Source: Limnobaculum eriocheiris
GTDB taxonomy: Bacteria > Pseudomonadota > Gammaproteobacteria > Enterobacterales > Enterobacteriaceae
Direction of reading: 5' to 3'
NCBI RefSeq assembly: GCF_021010575.1
Contig: NZ_JAJNAG010000026.1
Location: 1 to 45,931, forward strand
Length of the DNA stretch: 45,931 bases
The translations under genes and the position numbers were made by a program. The notes under the pieces are model-generated. The model searched no databases, was not told the DNA's origin, and saw only the letters and a program-made list of their open reading frames with translations. This document shows, in pieces, positions 45,804-45,931 of this stretch. How positions within the stretch are numbered: the first letter of the stretch is position 1; every line of letters starts with the position of its first letter.

Positions 45804-45861
45804 GGCCCTTCCGGCCGTACACCTCAGTTCATATAGGTACTGAGTTATTACGGCCGGAATA
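45804..45861. repeat. Dispersed hairpin repeat, copy 2
   Basis: It begins GGCCCTTCCGGCCGT and ends ACGGCCGGAATA, as copy 1 at 192-248 does. CCGGCCGT pairs with ACGGCCGG, and the inner CTCAGT pairs with ACTGAG. Loop sequences differ between the copies while the stems are kept, which suggests that the structure is under selection or that the element is mobilised by its ends. Confidence 0.6.
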
Positions 45862-45909
45862 CCCACAACCGCCAATTTAAAGAATCAAAAAACATTCCCC
45901 TCAGAACGC

Positions 45910-45931
45910 AAAAAGCGCCCCAACGGGGCGC
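45910..45931 (-). terminator. Terminator of a minus-strand gene beyond the right edge
   Basis: GCGCCCC and GGGGCGC flank a 3-nt loop, with five A on the left that read as T on the minus strand. A gene transcribed leftward should end just outside the window. The right edge cuts off any plus-strand T run. Confidence 0.7.

Noticed and set aside
45563-45931. Structured RNA gene in the repeat-rich tail
   Set aside because: Several hairpins occur but they are separable repeats shared with other places in the window, and no promoter or known RNA family could be recognised.
1-45931. CRISPR array, insertion sequence or prophage genes
   Set aside because: No regularly spaced direct repeats, transposase, integrase or phage structural genes were seen anywhere in the window.

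Overview
The window looks like a chromosomal segment of a Gram-negative enterobacterium (order Enterobacterales). The 5S rRNA, MurB, BirA, CoaA, HypF and the formate hydrogenlyase proteins all read as close relatives of the Escherichia coli/Pectobacterium proteins, and several have identical or near-identical lengths. AT-rich spacers and the gene mix would fit a Budviciaceae-type genus, but that is a guess; genus cannot be fixed from sequence reading alone.

Layout. (1) 1-800: the 3' end of an rRNA operon (5S plus terminator), a hairpin repeat, and two short overlapping ORFs that may be a gene remnant. (2) 1018-17306: a formate hydrogenlyase-2 (hydrogenase-4) locus. A FhlA/HyfR-type sigma-54 activator with only one GAF domain (plus strand) converges on a minus-strand fdhF-hydN unit, in which fdhF has an in-frame UGA selenocysteine codon and a SECIS hairpin. 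Behind it lies an eleven-gene minus-strand operon, hyfABCDEFGHI-hycH-hycI. Both minus-strand units have clear -24/-12 (sigma-54) promoters with inverted repeats upstream. (3) 17432-20011: a small acyl carrier protein / fatty-acyl-AMP-ligase-like enzyme / GNAT acyltransferase cluster in which the ligase 5' end is out of frame. (4) 20100-23663: a large autotransporter and, just downstream of it, a decayed and internally deleted relative. (5) 23994-31668: a sigma-54-controlled catabolic unit: YgeV-type activator (plus), and diaminopropionate ammonia-lyase (YgeX), YgeY-type amidohydrolase, D-aminoacylase-like amidohydrolase and MFS transporter (minus). The -24/-12 promoter and palindromic candidate activator sites lie in the divergent intergenic region. 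(6) 31724-34899: assorted single genes (small membrane protein, HD hydrolase, periplasmic metallo-beta-lactamase-fold hydrolase, unknown acidic protein, acylphosphatase). (7) 34977-40789: a nested inverted-repeat element, then murB-birA, coaA (minus) and hypF. (8) 40864-45931: a secreted DUF3298-like protein, an AT-rich spacer, a subtilisin-type autotransporter lipoprotein with a 12-glycine linker, and a repeat-rich tail.

How the parts work together. FdhF oxidises formate, HydN and the HyfA/HyfH/HyfI ferredoxin-type subunits pass electrons to the NiFe subunit HyfG, and HyfB-F form the membrane arm. HycI trims the HyfG precursor and HycH helps assembly. HypF, about 30 kb away beyond coaA, makes the cyanide ligands of the NiFe centre. 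In the second sigma-54 unit the gene content suggests uptake of an N-acylated amino acid, stepwise deacylation, and conversion of 2,3-diaminopropionate to pyruvate and ammonia.

Architecture. In E. coli the 5S gene of rrnB is followed directly by murB-birA-coaA. Here 5S and murB-birA are on the same strand but about 35 kb of other genes lie between them, and hypF rather than a tRNA-tufB cluster follows coaA. The window is therefore plausibly an rrn-murB junction opened by insertion or rearrangement.
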